NCBI GenBank assembly: GCA_020746995.1
Contig: JAGPXD010000001.1
Location: 4,216,001 to 4,280,000, forward strand
Length of the DNA stretch: 64,000 nucleotides
Origin: Plectosphaerella cucumerina
Taxonomy: Eukaryota > Ascomycota > Sordariomycetes > Glomerellales > Plectosphaerellaceae
Reading direction: 5' to 3'
The notes beneath the pieces were generated by a model, which did not search any database, was not told the origin of the DNA, and saw nothing but the letters and a program-made list of their open reading frames with translations. Made by a program: the position numbers and the translations under genes. This document shows, piece by piece, positions 47,552 through 58,543 of this stretch. The first letter of the stretch is position 1. Each line of letters starts with the position of its first letter.

Positions 47552-48057
47552 TTACAGGAAATCAAGGCAGGCGGCAAGCAGGTGAGCAGGGCAAGCAGGC
47601 CAGGCCAGGCCAGAGCAAGCACCTGCCAACGCAACTGGTTCAGCAGCAGCCCCCGAGTCAGCAAGTGGCAGCATGCATCGGGCTGTCAAAACCCATTCAC
47701 TTGTATCATCCCCATTCACCTTCCCGGGCCTTTGACAAATACCCTCGGACACCCCATTCCCTCCTCCCCCACTGGCACCCGCGGCAACAACCTGATCAAC
47801 GGGAGAGGAAGTAACTCGCCGTCTCTTTCCCTTCTTGTCATACCTTACCTCTCATTCTTCTTGCGAGCCTTCTCTTCTCCCAGACCGGCCAAGCAACATC
47901 AACAGCCGGTATTCATCAACACAAACCAGAAGCATCTTCACACCTGAGGAGAAAACAAGGAAGGAAGAAGAGAAAGAAGAAGTCAACCAAGAAGACTTAC
48001 TGCCAGATCATCTTTCCCCATTCCCGTACCAGCCCATCCCGACACCGACCCGACAGC

Positions 48058-50192
48058 ATGGCTCTCTCCACCGTCCTGACAAACCCGCACTTGGCGACGC
48101 TGTCGCTCCTCTTCATCATTGCCCTTGTCCTGCTGGTTTTCCTCGCACAGGTCTACCGAGACTGGTACCGCCTCAAACACATTCCCGGTCCTCGCTGGGC
48201 CGCCTTCAGCAAGGCATGGATGCTACGTAACACACTCAGTGGCAGCATGCATCTGGCCCTGAAGCGAGCCTGCGATGTTTACGGTGAGTGATCCTCTGCT
48301 CCGCTCCCTCCTTGCCTGCCAGCCCGCCCGCCCCCAGATCACCCTCACCGCATGACATGACTTACCTCTCGCCAACATCACCACTCCCATCATCTGCCAA
48401 ACCCTCTTCTGGATAGCACAAGTATCAAGGGTGAAGAGGAGGCCATGGGGCGGGGAGCACCAGAGAAACGGCACGAACCCACAGGGGTCCGTGGATGTAG
48501 ACAGGCGGGAAGGTCTCAGACACACATGTCTTGTAATCAAGAATCCCTGCCCTCGGCTCCCCTCTCCCCCCCCTCTCTCGCCTCGCTTCACATCCTCCTC
48601 CCCCCACCGCAAGACACGCACACGGGGGCGCCTCGAACAAGTCCTCGGGTTTCATCAGGCTGACCACACCGTCATAGGCCCGGTCGTCCGCATCGGTCCC
48701 AACGACTTGGTAACCAATGACTCGGAGATCCTCCGCCGCATGTGGGCGGTCCGCTCGCCCTTCCGCAAGGGTCACTTCTACGACGCCATCAGGTTCGACC
48801 CCGCCAGGGACAACATCATCTCCATGCGGGACGATGACGCCCACAGCGAGCTGCGCGCCAAGACGGCCATCGGTGTGAGTCTCCTGGGCCCTAGCTCCCT
48901 ACCTCATGAGCCCCTGCCCCTGAGCCCCTATGTCCACCATCATCTGCCATGACCCCGAGCTGATCACTGCCTCCCTCAGTACTCTGGCAAAGACATCGAG
49001 GGCCTCGAGGCCGCCATCGACGGCCAGATCCTCGCCCTCGTCAGGCTCATCGATACCCGCTACATCTCCACCCAGGGCGACTTTCGCCCCATGGACCTCG
49101 CCAGGAAGGCCCAGTACCTCACCCTCGATGTCATCACCACCGTCTCCTTCGGCGGTGCCTTTGGCTTCCTCGAGACCGATGCCGATGTGCATAGCTACAT
49201 CGAGATGACCGAGAAGACCATGCCCATGATGCTCTTCTTGTCCGTCCTGCCTAGCCTTGCCGCTGTCATGCAGTCGCCCTTCTTCCGCCGCTTCATGCCC
49301 TCTGAGCGAGACCGCGTCGGCTTTGGCCAGTTCATTGCGTGAGTCTGACCCCTCTTTCTTACGAGATCCCTTACTGACAACTGTATCACTACCAACAGCG
49401 TTGCCAAGAAAGTTGTCGCCGAGCGCATCGCCTCGGGCAAGCAGCGTCGCGACATGCTTGGCTCCTTCCTCGCCCACGGCCTTACCCGTGAGGAGGCAGA
49501 GAGCGAGGCCCTTGTCCAGGTCATGGCCGGCTCCGACACCACCGCGACCGCCATCCGCATGACCATGCTCTACCTCATGGGCAACCCCACTGCCTACGGC
49601 GCCCTCGTCAGGGAGATCCGCGAGGCCGACGCCTCTGGCTTCATCTCATCCCCCGTCAGGGATGTCGAGGCCCGCAGTCTGCCGTACCTCCAAGCCGTCC
49701 TCAAGGAAGGCCTGCGTGTCTTCCCGCCCGTCACGGGCCTCATGTCCGTCGTCGTGCCCCCCGGCGGTGAAGTGATGCACGGCATGAATATCCCTGCCGG
49801 CACCGAGATCGGCTGGACCGCCTTTGGCGTGCTCAGGAGCAAGGGCGTCTTCGGACCCGATGCCGACGTCTTCCGCCCCGAGCGTTGGCTCGACGCTCAC
49901 CCCGACCAGCACAAGGCCATGACGGCGCAGTGGGAGCTCGTCTTCAAGTATGGCAAGTGGCAGTGTCTGGGCAAGACCGTTGCCCTGCTTGAGCTCAACA
50001 AGGTCTTTGTCGAGGTGAGTTTGCAACAACTAGCAGTCCTTCACATACTTTCCTTGCTAATAGTATCCTTCACAGCTCTTCCGCCGCTTCGACTTTTCCA
50101 TCATCGACCCAACCGAGCCGGTCAAGACGTACTCGGCCGGCATCCACATTCAGTCAAACCTCATGGTCCGGGTCGTCCGCCGCGCCGACTAG
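48058..50192 (+). CDS. Cytochrome P450, pisatin-demethylase-like
   Basis: Predicted protein of 504 residues from exons 48058-48283, 48678-48874, 48980-49338, 49399-50014 and 50076-50192. It should be a haem monooxygenase anchored in the ER membrane by residues 11-33. Visible signatures are the I-helix AGSDTT at 304-309, ExxR at 364-367 (EGLR), the FRPERW motif at 419-424 and the haem loop F-x-x-G-x-x-x-C-x-G with Cys450. Passages such as GPVVRIGPNDLVTNDSE and GVFGPDADVFRPERWLD resemble the group containing pisatin demethylase, which acts on phenolic or other xenobiotic and secondary compounds; the substrate is unknown. The first intron is 394 nt, several times longer than any other in the window. 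Its nearest neighbour upstream is the LaeA-like methyltransferase copy B. Confidence 0.93.
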
Positions 50193-51229
50193 AAGACCTG
50201 CGCGGCGCACTACGAGCACAAGAAGGAGATTTAAGGGTAAGATCCGCAATCGGGCACCGACCCACAGGCGGACATGGAAATAATGAGGCGAGAGAAGTCG
50301 GAGGACTCACGTTGCTGCCCCGAGAGGGCTTGCTTTACAGCCCCATGCGATTTCCTGTCTCTTTTGTTGCTCCTTTCATCACGGTGGTCGAGCACAGATT
50401 GTTCTCGCGCCGCGCTGGCGGTCATATGCGCCGGACGGCTCGAGGAAAGCGGGCGGACGGACGGGCGGTTGCGGTGCGTAGCGAGTAGCATAGCCTTGCG
50501 AGACGAGGGGGGCCGCCGAGCCGCCCTCACGACTTTGGAGGTACGTCGGAGCGTCCACGGTACCACAGGATGGACAATGCGACTGTGGCTTGGGATAGGT
50601 CCCAGAATGCACGTGTCATTGCTCCTGGCTGCCCGGTGCTGTGTGTGCAATGTAAGAGTAGCCCCAGACACCATGTGATTAAGCTTGTGTTTCCCATGGG
50701 GTAATCCTCGCGGTCATCGTCCGCTAACACGGTGGGGGGGAGGTTCGGTGAATCCCTCGGCGGCATACGCCGTCGCTGAGATGAGTGCGGGCAGACTTCT
50801 GAGCGACGGACATGGGTGCGAGCCTGGGAGGTTCAGGGCCCTGCAGGGGCCGGTGCTACTATCGTTCGGCCGTTTATTTGAGCGAGGCCGGCGTGGCGGG
50901 ATGGACATGGGGGCTCGGCTGGGCGTACCGAGCTATCAGAAGAAGAAGGTTGGGGTCTGACGACATGTCACGCCGCTTTTGCGGGAGGACGGAGCTTGCA
51001 TGATGGGGTGGCAATCTTGTTTATTTCACCAGGCTAGGATGTGAAGGTTTGTGATTTTGCGAAAGTGAATGGGTCTGGCGCAGTTGTTGAAGCTGCCGTG
51101 GCGCAAGGGGGGCGCTCCAGGAGATCCAGGGGCTGGTGTTGTGGCCAGCCGAGACAACGACGTGCTAAAATCCGACGCCGGTCAAACGAAACGTTTCTGA
51201 AGCGAATGTGGGCAGTAAATCGAATGGGT
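50193..51229. other. Convergent 3' intergenic region
   Basis: 1.0 kb between the stops of the P450 and the MetAP2 gene. Open frames here have no domain. Nothing else is recognised. Confidence 0.5.
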
Positions 51230-52885
51230 TTAGTAGTCGCTTCCGCGGCTCAGAATCTCCTTGCTTGACTCGCGGAGCAGGATGGTCTGGAAATGGGTCA
51301 GTGGTGGCACGATGGGGTAGCTGGCGGAGCAGGGCTTACGTGTTCGAACTGCGCCGAGTAGGAGCCCCTGATGTCGGCAAGCGGCTCGTATGCTTCAAGG
51401 ACGCCGTGGGAGACGAGGCAGCTGAGCTGTTTTGGTCCGTTAATAGGTGCTCTTCCCCTCAAGATTTGTTCAGGGCAGACTTACGCCGGCCAGGTACCGA
51501 TCGAGGCCGAGGCGGTCGAGGTAGCGGCGGTTGAAGACAAGGGGGCCGAACTGCTCCCTGATGACCTTGTGCAGGCGTTTGGCCGAGGTGAAGGGCAGGT
51601 CGACGTTCTTGGGGATGTCGGGGCGGAGGCCGTAGCCGTAGATCCCGACCTTAAGGTGTACGTCAGAGATCGCTCGCAGAGCATGGTCAAGAAATACTCA
51701 CATCGTCGTACAGCCTGCCACAGCCGGTGGTGCCAAAGGTCTCAATGGCGAAGATCTCACCCTCCTCCATCTTGGTCTCATCGTTGTTTCGGATGAAGGG
51801 GATGGCCTTGCCACCGTGGATGTGCCAGTGTTGGATATCGTGGGCATTGATGTTGCGCACCGCCTTGACGGGGAACATCTTGCCGCCAATCTCCACCTCG
51901 TAGCTCTCCATCGTGTCCTGGATCTCGGCGCTGACGTCGCAGATGCGGACGTCAATGCCAGCAGCCTGAAAGGGGGTCAGTAAGGAGCTGGCCTGACCAC
52001 CCGCGATTGAGACATACCTTGATGCCAGCATTGGTGGCGGCACGAGCAGCGTCGAGGAGGTTGTCGAAGACGGGATCAAATGACATGGTGAACGCGCTGT
52101 CGACGATCCAACCATTGACATGGACGCCGTAGTCGACCTTCATAACATCCTCATGCTTGAGGACAACGTCCTTATCGCCCGGGTTGGGGGTATAGTGCGC
52201 AACATGATTATTGATGCACAACCCAGTAGGGAAACCCATGCCCGCGATGAGCGAGTCACCCTTTTCCAGACCCTGGTGACCAAGGAGAGCGCGCACGCCG
52301 TCCTCGATGCCATTGGCAATCTCCAGCAGAGTCTGGCCGGGACGTACATTTTCCTGGACCCAGTAGCGGACCTGGCGATGCACCTCAGCAGCACGGCGGT
52401 AGTCGTCGAGGAAGGTCGGGTCCTCGATCTGACGACGAGCATCACGGCGCACCTCGGCGGGCGTAGTGCGGGCCGTGTTATAGTCCTGGAGCTCGCCGGC
52501 GGGGTACTGTCCGGCGGCGAAGAGGTCGCTCAGGGGCACCCGGGGCGGGCACGACTGGTCGGTGGGAGCCTTGGCTTTGGTCTTCTTCTTCTTCTTGGGC
52601 TTCTTCTTTTTCTTCTTCTTGTCGGCGCCTTCGCCGGTCAGCGGAACGGATCCAGCAACAGCAGCCTCATCGGCATCATCGTCGTCGTCGTCGTCTCCGT
52701 CGAGGCCGTCACCGTCGCGAGCATGGTGGGAGCCGCGTGGCTCGCCTCCGGAGCCGGGGGTGGAGGAGAGCGGTCCGTCGTCTGGGACAAGTTAGGAAGA
52801 GGTCATCACGGGGGTTGTGCTGCCAAGAGATGGATGACATACCATTGCTTCCGGGAATCTGGTCTTCGGGTGATTTGGCGCCCAT
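51230..52885 (-). CDS. MAP2: Methionine aminopeptidase 2
   Basis: Predicted protein of 459 residues from exons 52885-52843, 52781-52018, 51965-51702, 51649-51485, 51426-51340 and 51286-51230, all in phase. It removes the initiator methionine from nascent proteins at the ribosome and is the target class of fumagillin. An acidic head, then a Lys-rich stretch (about residues 63-83), precede the pita-bread catalytic domain, as usual for type 2. Metal ligands read as Asp231, Asp242, His311, Glu344 and Glu440; His319 is the likely substrate-binding histidine, and His215-like NNHVAHYTPNP is present. The end EILSRGSDY is typical. An out-of-frame ATG lies 8 nt upstream of the start in a weak context. 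Confidence 0.95.
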
Positions 52886-53718
52886 TTCGACATGGACGCG
52901 TTCGCTTGAGGTGTGGGATACGTGGTTCGAGATGGTGTTGGAGGTCAAGGAGTCGAGAATCGTTTCATCCTGTCAGCAGACCGAATTACTTAGGCTGGTC
53001 CCATCATCCTACTGCCATGAACAGCAGGCGGTCACAGGGCACGTGCTCCTACAGCTCAGGTCTTCCCCCGCAGTCTGACGACCCTTAAGGCGGCAGCTGA
53101 GCTAACCCATCCCAGAGACTCCGCTAGCCTCCGCTCATGACGCACGTTTTCCAACGGCACCCGGTGATTTTACCCCGCAATCATACCGGAAGCTCCCCCA
53201 TTCCTCTCCACAATACCTCCAGCATTCGGCCCGGAGGCGTCCTGGTGATGCACGGCGACATGAACCACCAGGCGCACCATCGCCAGGAAAGGGAAGCGGC
53301 CGCCCAGGAACCTTTGGCTTTCCGCAAGGGTTGTCGGCAGACCATGGCAACTTCCCCAGAGTCCCATTGGCAGGGTCAACGGACAACCTTGCCTTGCCTC
53401 CTCCACCCCGCCATCAACCGAGCCCGAGCCCGAGCCCGGCTGCCCACGATGCATGCACCTCTGCCACACCTCGGCGTCATTTCCTGCAGCACACACCCGC
53501 AGCTTTTCTCGCTACCGGTGCATTTCGTTCCCTAGTAGTCTCCAGAATTTCCTAGCCACTCCCTCTTCAAGAATTGGACACGGGACGTCAATAAAAGGGC
53601 CCGGTTCCCGACGGGAAGACACGACAACACCCGTGGGAAGCACAGGCATCAAGCTTCAAACTCCCTCCCGTCTGCCACCTCCCGCCTCCGCCACTCCCTA
53701 AAGCTACCCTTCTCAACA
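52886..53718. other. Divergent promoter region, MetAP2 and glucoamylase
   Basis: 833 bp between two divergent starts. An AATAAAAG at 53590-53597, some 125 bp before the glucoamylase start, may act as a TATA-like element. A CCGAGC hexamer repeat lies near 53419-53437. I did not find a convincing CGG-N8-CGG AmyR site by eye. Confidence 0.5.
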
Positions 53719-55686
53719 ATGGTCTCGGGTACCCGCATGCGCTTTGCCGGCCTCGCCGCCGCCGCTGCCCTCCTGGCAGGCCAAGCATCATCCCAGCAGG
53801 TCCCTCTGGACGACTACATTGCCGAACAGCGACCCATCGCCCTCCAGAGCGTCCTGGACAACATCGGCCCTGATGGCGTCGAAGTCCCGGGCACCGCCGC
53901 CGGCCTGGTGGTCGCCAGCCCGTCGAAGCAGGACCCAGACTGTACGTAGTCCCCCATGTGACACATGGCAAGCCGCTGACCCCGTTGTCCCCTAGACTTC
54001 TTCACCTGGACGCGCGACTCGGCGCTGACGTTCAAGATGATCGTCGACGAGTTCATCGCCGATCCCGTTGCCAACGCCGGCCTCGAGCGCCACATCAAGG
54101 ATTACATCCGTGCCCAGGCTGTTCTCCAAACCGTCACCAACCCCTCGGGCGGCCTCCTCCCCTCGGGCCGCGGTCTCGGCGAGGCAAAGTACGAGGTCGA
54201 CGGCTCTCGCTTCAACGGCGCCTGGGGTCGTCCCCAGCGTGACGGACCCCCCCTCCGCGCCGTTGCCCTCATCACCTACTCCAAGCACCTCCTCCACGAG
54301 GGCGGCAACGACAACCTGGTCGAGGCCCGCGACGTCATCTGGCCCGTTATCCAAAACGACCTATCCTACGTGGGCCAGTACTGGAATTCCACAGGCTTCG
54401 ATCTGTGGGAGGAGGTATCCGGCTCCAGCTTTTTCACTACCCAGTCTCAGTACCGCGCTCTCATCGAGGGCGCCCAGCTGGCCGAAGCCTTGAAGCTGTC
54501 GCCTGGCTGTGGCGCCTCGTGCGATGAGGCGCCACAAATCGGCTGCTTCCTTAGCTCCTCGGCCTACTGGAATGGCGAGTACTTCATCTCCAACATCAAC
54601 ACTCAGACTCAGCGTTCCGGCCGGGACGCAAACTCGATGCTCGGGTCCAACGTCGTCTTCGACGTGAAGGCCAGCTGCAATGACCCCACCATCCAGCCCT
54701 GCCACCCGCACGCCCTGTCAAGCTTCAAGTCCTGGGTCGACGGCTGGCGCGACGAGGACGCCTACCCCATCAACGCCGGCATTCCCCAGAACGAGGGTGT
54801 TGCGGTTGGGCGTTACAATGAGGATACATACTACAACGGCAACCCTTGGTATCTCATCACCTTTGGCGCCGCCGAGTTCCTTTACAATGCGGTTGCTCAG
54901 TGGAAGCATCAGCACCGTGTCACAATCGACGAGAGCTCCATCGGCTTCTTCGCCGACCTCTACCCCTCCGCGGCAGTAGGCACTTATCGCAAGGGCTGCC
55001 ATCAGAACGACGAGTCGGCCGCCTACGACGCCATCATTGCCGCCGTCACGGCCTATGCCGACTCTTTCGTCGAGGTCGGCCGTCGCTTCACCCCCGAGGA
55101 TGGCTCCCTGGCCGAGCAATACAACCGCAACGAGCCCTTCGAGCCCGTCGGGGCCCGCGACCTGACATGGTCATATGCTGCCTTCATCACCATGTCCTCT
55201 CGCCGCGCCGGCGAGTACCCTCCCAGCTGGGTCCCTGAGGGCCTTTCGGTGCCTGAAACTTGCGCCCCCTCGTCAGCCGTGGGACGATACGCCCCTGCGG
55301 TCGCCGCCGGAGCACCCAACGTCACCGACGGCTTGTGCGCCGTGTCCGTCCGCTTCAATGTGAATGCTTCGACCTACTACGGAGAAGACATTTATGTCCT
55401 TGGTAGTGCCAGCGCCCTCGGCGCATGGGACATCGGCAGCGCCCAGCCCCTGAACGCCGACGGATACACCGCCTCGAGGCCCCTGTGGAGTGTCGAGGCC
55501 GAGGTCGACGCAGATGGCCAGTCGGTCAGCTACGTCTATGTCAGGCGCCAGAACTGTGATCAGGGGTTCATCTATGAGACGATCAACCGTACAGTGGATG
55601 TGCCCGGTTGCGGCGATGCCGACGCGAAGCCTATCGTGCTGGAAGATGCCTGGGAGGGCCCCGTCGGAGTGCCTGGAAACTGCTAG
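53719..55686 (+). CDS. glaA: Secreted glucoamylase (GH15 with CBM20)
   Basis: Predicted protein of 637 residues from exons 53719-53941 and 53996-55686 (54-nt intron). It is an exo-1,4-alpha-glucosidase releasing glucose from starch ends outside the cell. A signal peptide covers about residues 1-25 (RFAGLAAAAALLAGQASS). The GH15 (alpha/alpha)6 domain follows, with the general acid in FDLWEEV (Glu213) and the general base in LAEQY (Glu448) before the family-typical ARDLTWSYAAF. From about residue 520 a CBM20 starch-binding domain begins (VSVRFNVNASTYYGEDIYVLGS, then LGAWD). Between the two there is only a short Ala/Pro stretch and no long Ser/Thr-rich O-glycosylated linker. The stop lies 186 bp from that of the convergent Zn2Cys6 gene. 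Confidence 0.95.
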
Positions 55687-55872
55687 CCCACTCCGCGTCG
55701 GCTGTAACTCTCCTCCAGTGTACAATGCAATTATGGAAGAGAAGAAAAATAAGTATTGCGTCCAAGAACATAGATAATCAATATATTGAGAAGACACCTG
55801 AAAGATGCATGGGCTGGGTATATGTGTCTGCAAATGTCCACGTGCTTCTTGGTACTAACGGCTCTCGAGCTA

Positions 55873-58543
55873 TCAGCCGCCCCTGTACATATTGTTGAGG
55901 GCTTCAGGCGGGGGTGGTTGTTGAAGAGGCATCGCGATGCCCGGCGGCATTCCATCGTGGGGAGAGACCACCGGTAGATGCTGATCTTCGACTGTGTAGG
56001 CACCAAAGCCAGCTCCCAGCCCAGCTATGGTGTTCATGTCGTACCCCTGCATGAAGAAGCCCCAGTTCAGGTCTCCAAAGTCGTTGGTCAGGTCCGAGTA
56101 GCCCATTAGCTGGCTAGCGGCAGCCTCCATTCCCGGATCGGCGCCGGGTGGGGTGACCATGACGCCGCTTGATTCTGGAGACGTCGATGTCTGTGACGGA
56201 GGGGCTCGAGCCTGTTGCAGAGCCTGCTGCGGCGTCAGACCGGGTACATCTCTTGACGGTACCGGAGGCTGCACCCGCGCGGGGCGAGGCTCTGCTGTAT
56301 CCTCGCGGGTCCGTTTGCGCTTCTTCATCATGCGCTGCCGTAGGGTAGGGATCCACGACGGGGCATGCTGCATGATGCCGGCTGCTCGAAGGGCAGCCTC
56401 GCGTGCGTCCCATGCCTTGACGAAGAGGTGGCCAAACGCAAGATGCATGGGGTTGTGCATGGTGTTCATGAGGCCCCTGAGCTCGTGGTTCTGGGCGATG
56501 GCCTCCCACGCCCTGTCAGCGATGGGCCCTTGGGTGTTGCGCCGCAGCTCGTTGACCAGGTACATGTAGGCGGGAAAAGGGAAATGGAGGAACGTGTACC
56601 ACACGAACCCCTTGAGAGTGGGGTTGGATTGGATAATGTTGTCGTACTCGATCATCTGAATGGCATCTTCCGTGAGCATCTCCTTTTCATGAGCGCTCAG
56701 GGCGGCGTCCGGGTCCTTGACTCCCAGTCGCAGCAGGAAGGCGACGACGCGCATCTTGCAGAGAGCCTGGCGGGTCATGGCCAGGGTGAAGAAATGAAGG
56801 GGTATCTTTTGGTCGCACGTGCGGAGATAGGTTCCCTCGATGTGAGCAAAGAAGCCGTCGAGAGTGTACGCTTTCCCTCCAGGGCCAGCCATCCTGACCA
56901 TGGACATGGGCTTGTGGATGCTAGGGTTGCTCTTGTCGATGTCTGCCTTTCGGTCTTTGGAGGCGTCGGTGCTAATGGCCATGGCGAGCTCGGCCCTGAT
57001 CAGGCTGAACAGCATTTCCGTCGACCCGGTCTGAACGGCCGGTGCCTCCTTGCCATCCACGTGAAGGTCGGCATCGTTGATGTTGAGTGGCAGCTTGCAG
57101 TCGCCAATGGTGGAGAGTGCCGTGACTGTTGAACCGGTCATCTCTCCTATCCGTCGGTCGTAGCCAACAATCGTCCACCACAACCGACGTCTTTGTTCAA
57201 TCTCAAATGGTGAGAGGCCGAATATGGCACCATCGCGATGCAGACCCATGCGCTGTCCTATCCTAACAGCGGTGCCGACGTAACAGAAAATCTGGCGAGG
57301 ATCAATGAACATGCGGATGCCAAACTATGCTTCAAGTCAGCCTGATTCAAGATGGCAAGAGGAGGGCCCTGAGAATCCTACCAAAAATAGAATGTAGGCC
57401 TGGAGCACCATCAACTCGTTGGATCGCATGAACTTGGCGTTGATGAGCGCCTGCTGGCCGGCCTGGTGAAACCTGGATAGCAGGTCTGGTTTGGACTCTG
57501 AGAAGAGCTTTCGGCACTCAGGTTCGCTCATGGTGACAACGGCCATGATGTATATGCTGAACAGCAGGGCCTCGACGTTTCTCGGCAGGTCGTCCAAATG
57601 AGACGTGGCGTCGATAACAAGGGGCTGAATTGTGGGCACATGGAGGACCTTCAGAAGAGAGTTGACGTTGTTGATGAAGACCTGCCACAGATGGAAGATC
57701 TGAACGGGAGTAGGATGCATGTGCGTGACCGAATTTGCCTTTTGGGCGCCAATGAAGAAAGGGAAAGCATCCTGCTGATCATACATGGTGTCAAAGGCGC
57801 GGTGGACGGCAGAGCCATCGAGCTCCTCGTCAGATGAGTCCCTGATCAGATCCTCGGAGGCGGCGAACTAGAGGGGAAGAGTATGAGCACAGGAAGAGAT
57901 GGGAGAACGTATCTATAGGGGACAGGCACAACACACCTCTCGATGTAAGGGAAACCATTGATACGGGGCCCTGGCAGGGCCGAGTCAGCTCAGCATCACA
58001 CATTGGGGCTAGCAAGGCAGGAGACACGCGAGGGGAGACAGGGGCAGTTGAGGGGTGAGTGGACAGCAGCGGGGGGAGATGCCAAGCTTACTTGTCTGGC
58101 CTCGCCCGGGTGTCCTTGGGCTGGGACACCTGACTTCCCTCAGGGGAGGTATGGAGGCCCTCGAAGTCGTTCTCCAAATCGCCGACCTCGTCGATGGCAC
58201 GGGACTCTGCGTTCCGCAGTTGGTTCTCGATGGGGTCAACGCTGACGCCGTTCTCAGCAAGGAGGTGCTCGTACTTCTTGAGACGATCGATGAGGTCCCT
58301 CTCCTGGAGGCGCTTCTTACGTCTCCGTGGCGGCAGAGGCGGCACGACGCGGCACTCGACGCGGGCCTTGACGCAGTTGGCGCAGGGCTTCTTCTTGTCA
58401 CAGCGGACCTTTCTCTGCTGGCAAAGGACGCAAGAGGTGCCGCGGGTGAGCTTGATCATAGAAGGGTCAAACTCGGGTGGTATGCCGGTGGGTACATGTT
58501 CCGGCGCCGGCAGCCCAGGCTGGGGAGGCGGTGGAGCGGACAT
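55873..58543 (-). CDS. Zn2Cys6 transcription factor with coiled coil
   Basis: Predicted protein of 807 residues from exons 58543-58092, 57970-57937, 57867-57382 and 57324-55873. The zinc cluster has cysteines at 38, 41, 48, 54, 57 and 64 (C-x2-C-x6-C-x5-C-x2-C-x6-C), followed by a Pro/Arg linker (PPRRRKKRLQERD) and a short coiled coil (LIDRLKKYEHLLAENG). The fungal-specific domain includes RIGQRMGLHRDG and IEQRRRLWWTIVGYDRRIGEMTG. The tail is Pro/Gln-rich. The head MIKLTRGTSCVLCQQRKVRCD is of a type also seen in regulators of fungal pigment or polyketide clusters; that link is from memory of the family and is not proof. The 34-nt exon 2 is the least certain part but restores phase exactly. 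Divergent from the MFS gene, convergent with the glucoamylase. Confidence 0.9.

Larger units (their letters stand above)
44881..48057. other. 3.2 kb gene-free divergent region with purine-rich middle
   Basis: Lies between the starts of methyltransferase copy B (minus) and the P450 (plus). No domain is recognisable in open frames of up to 270 codons on either strand (45709-46518 plus, 45860-46630 minus, 46131-46826 minus). From about 45700 to 47060 the plus strand is strongly G/A-rich; from 47380 to 48057 it turns C/T-rich, as expected for the P450 promoter and leader. Several short repeats and a G-quadruplex motif are listed separately. Confidence 0.55.

Noticed and set aside
52570..52630. 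TTC/CTT-rich microsatellite-like run
   Set aside because: It is coding: it specifies the Lys-rich stretch normal for MetAP2.
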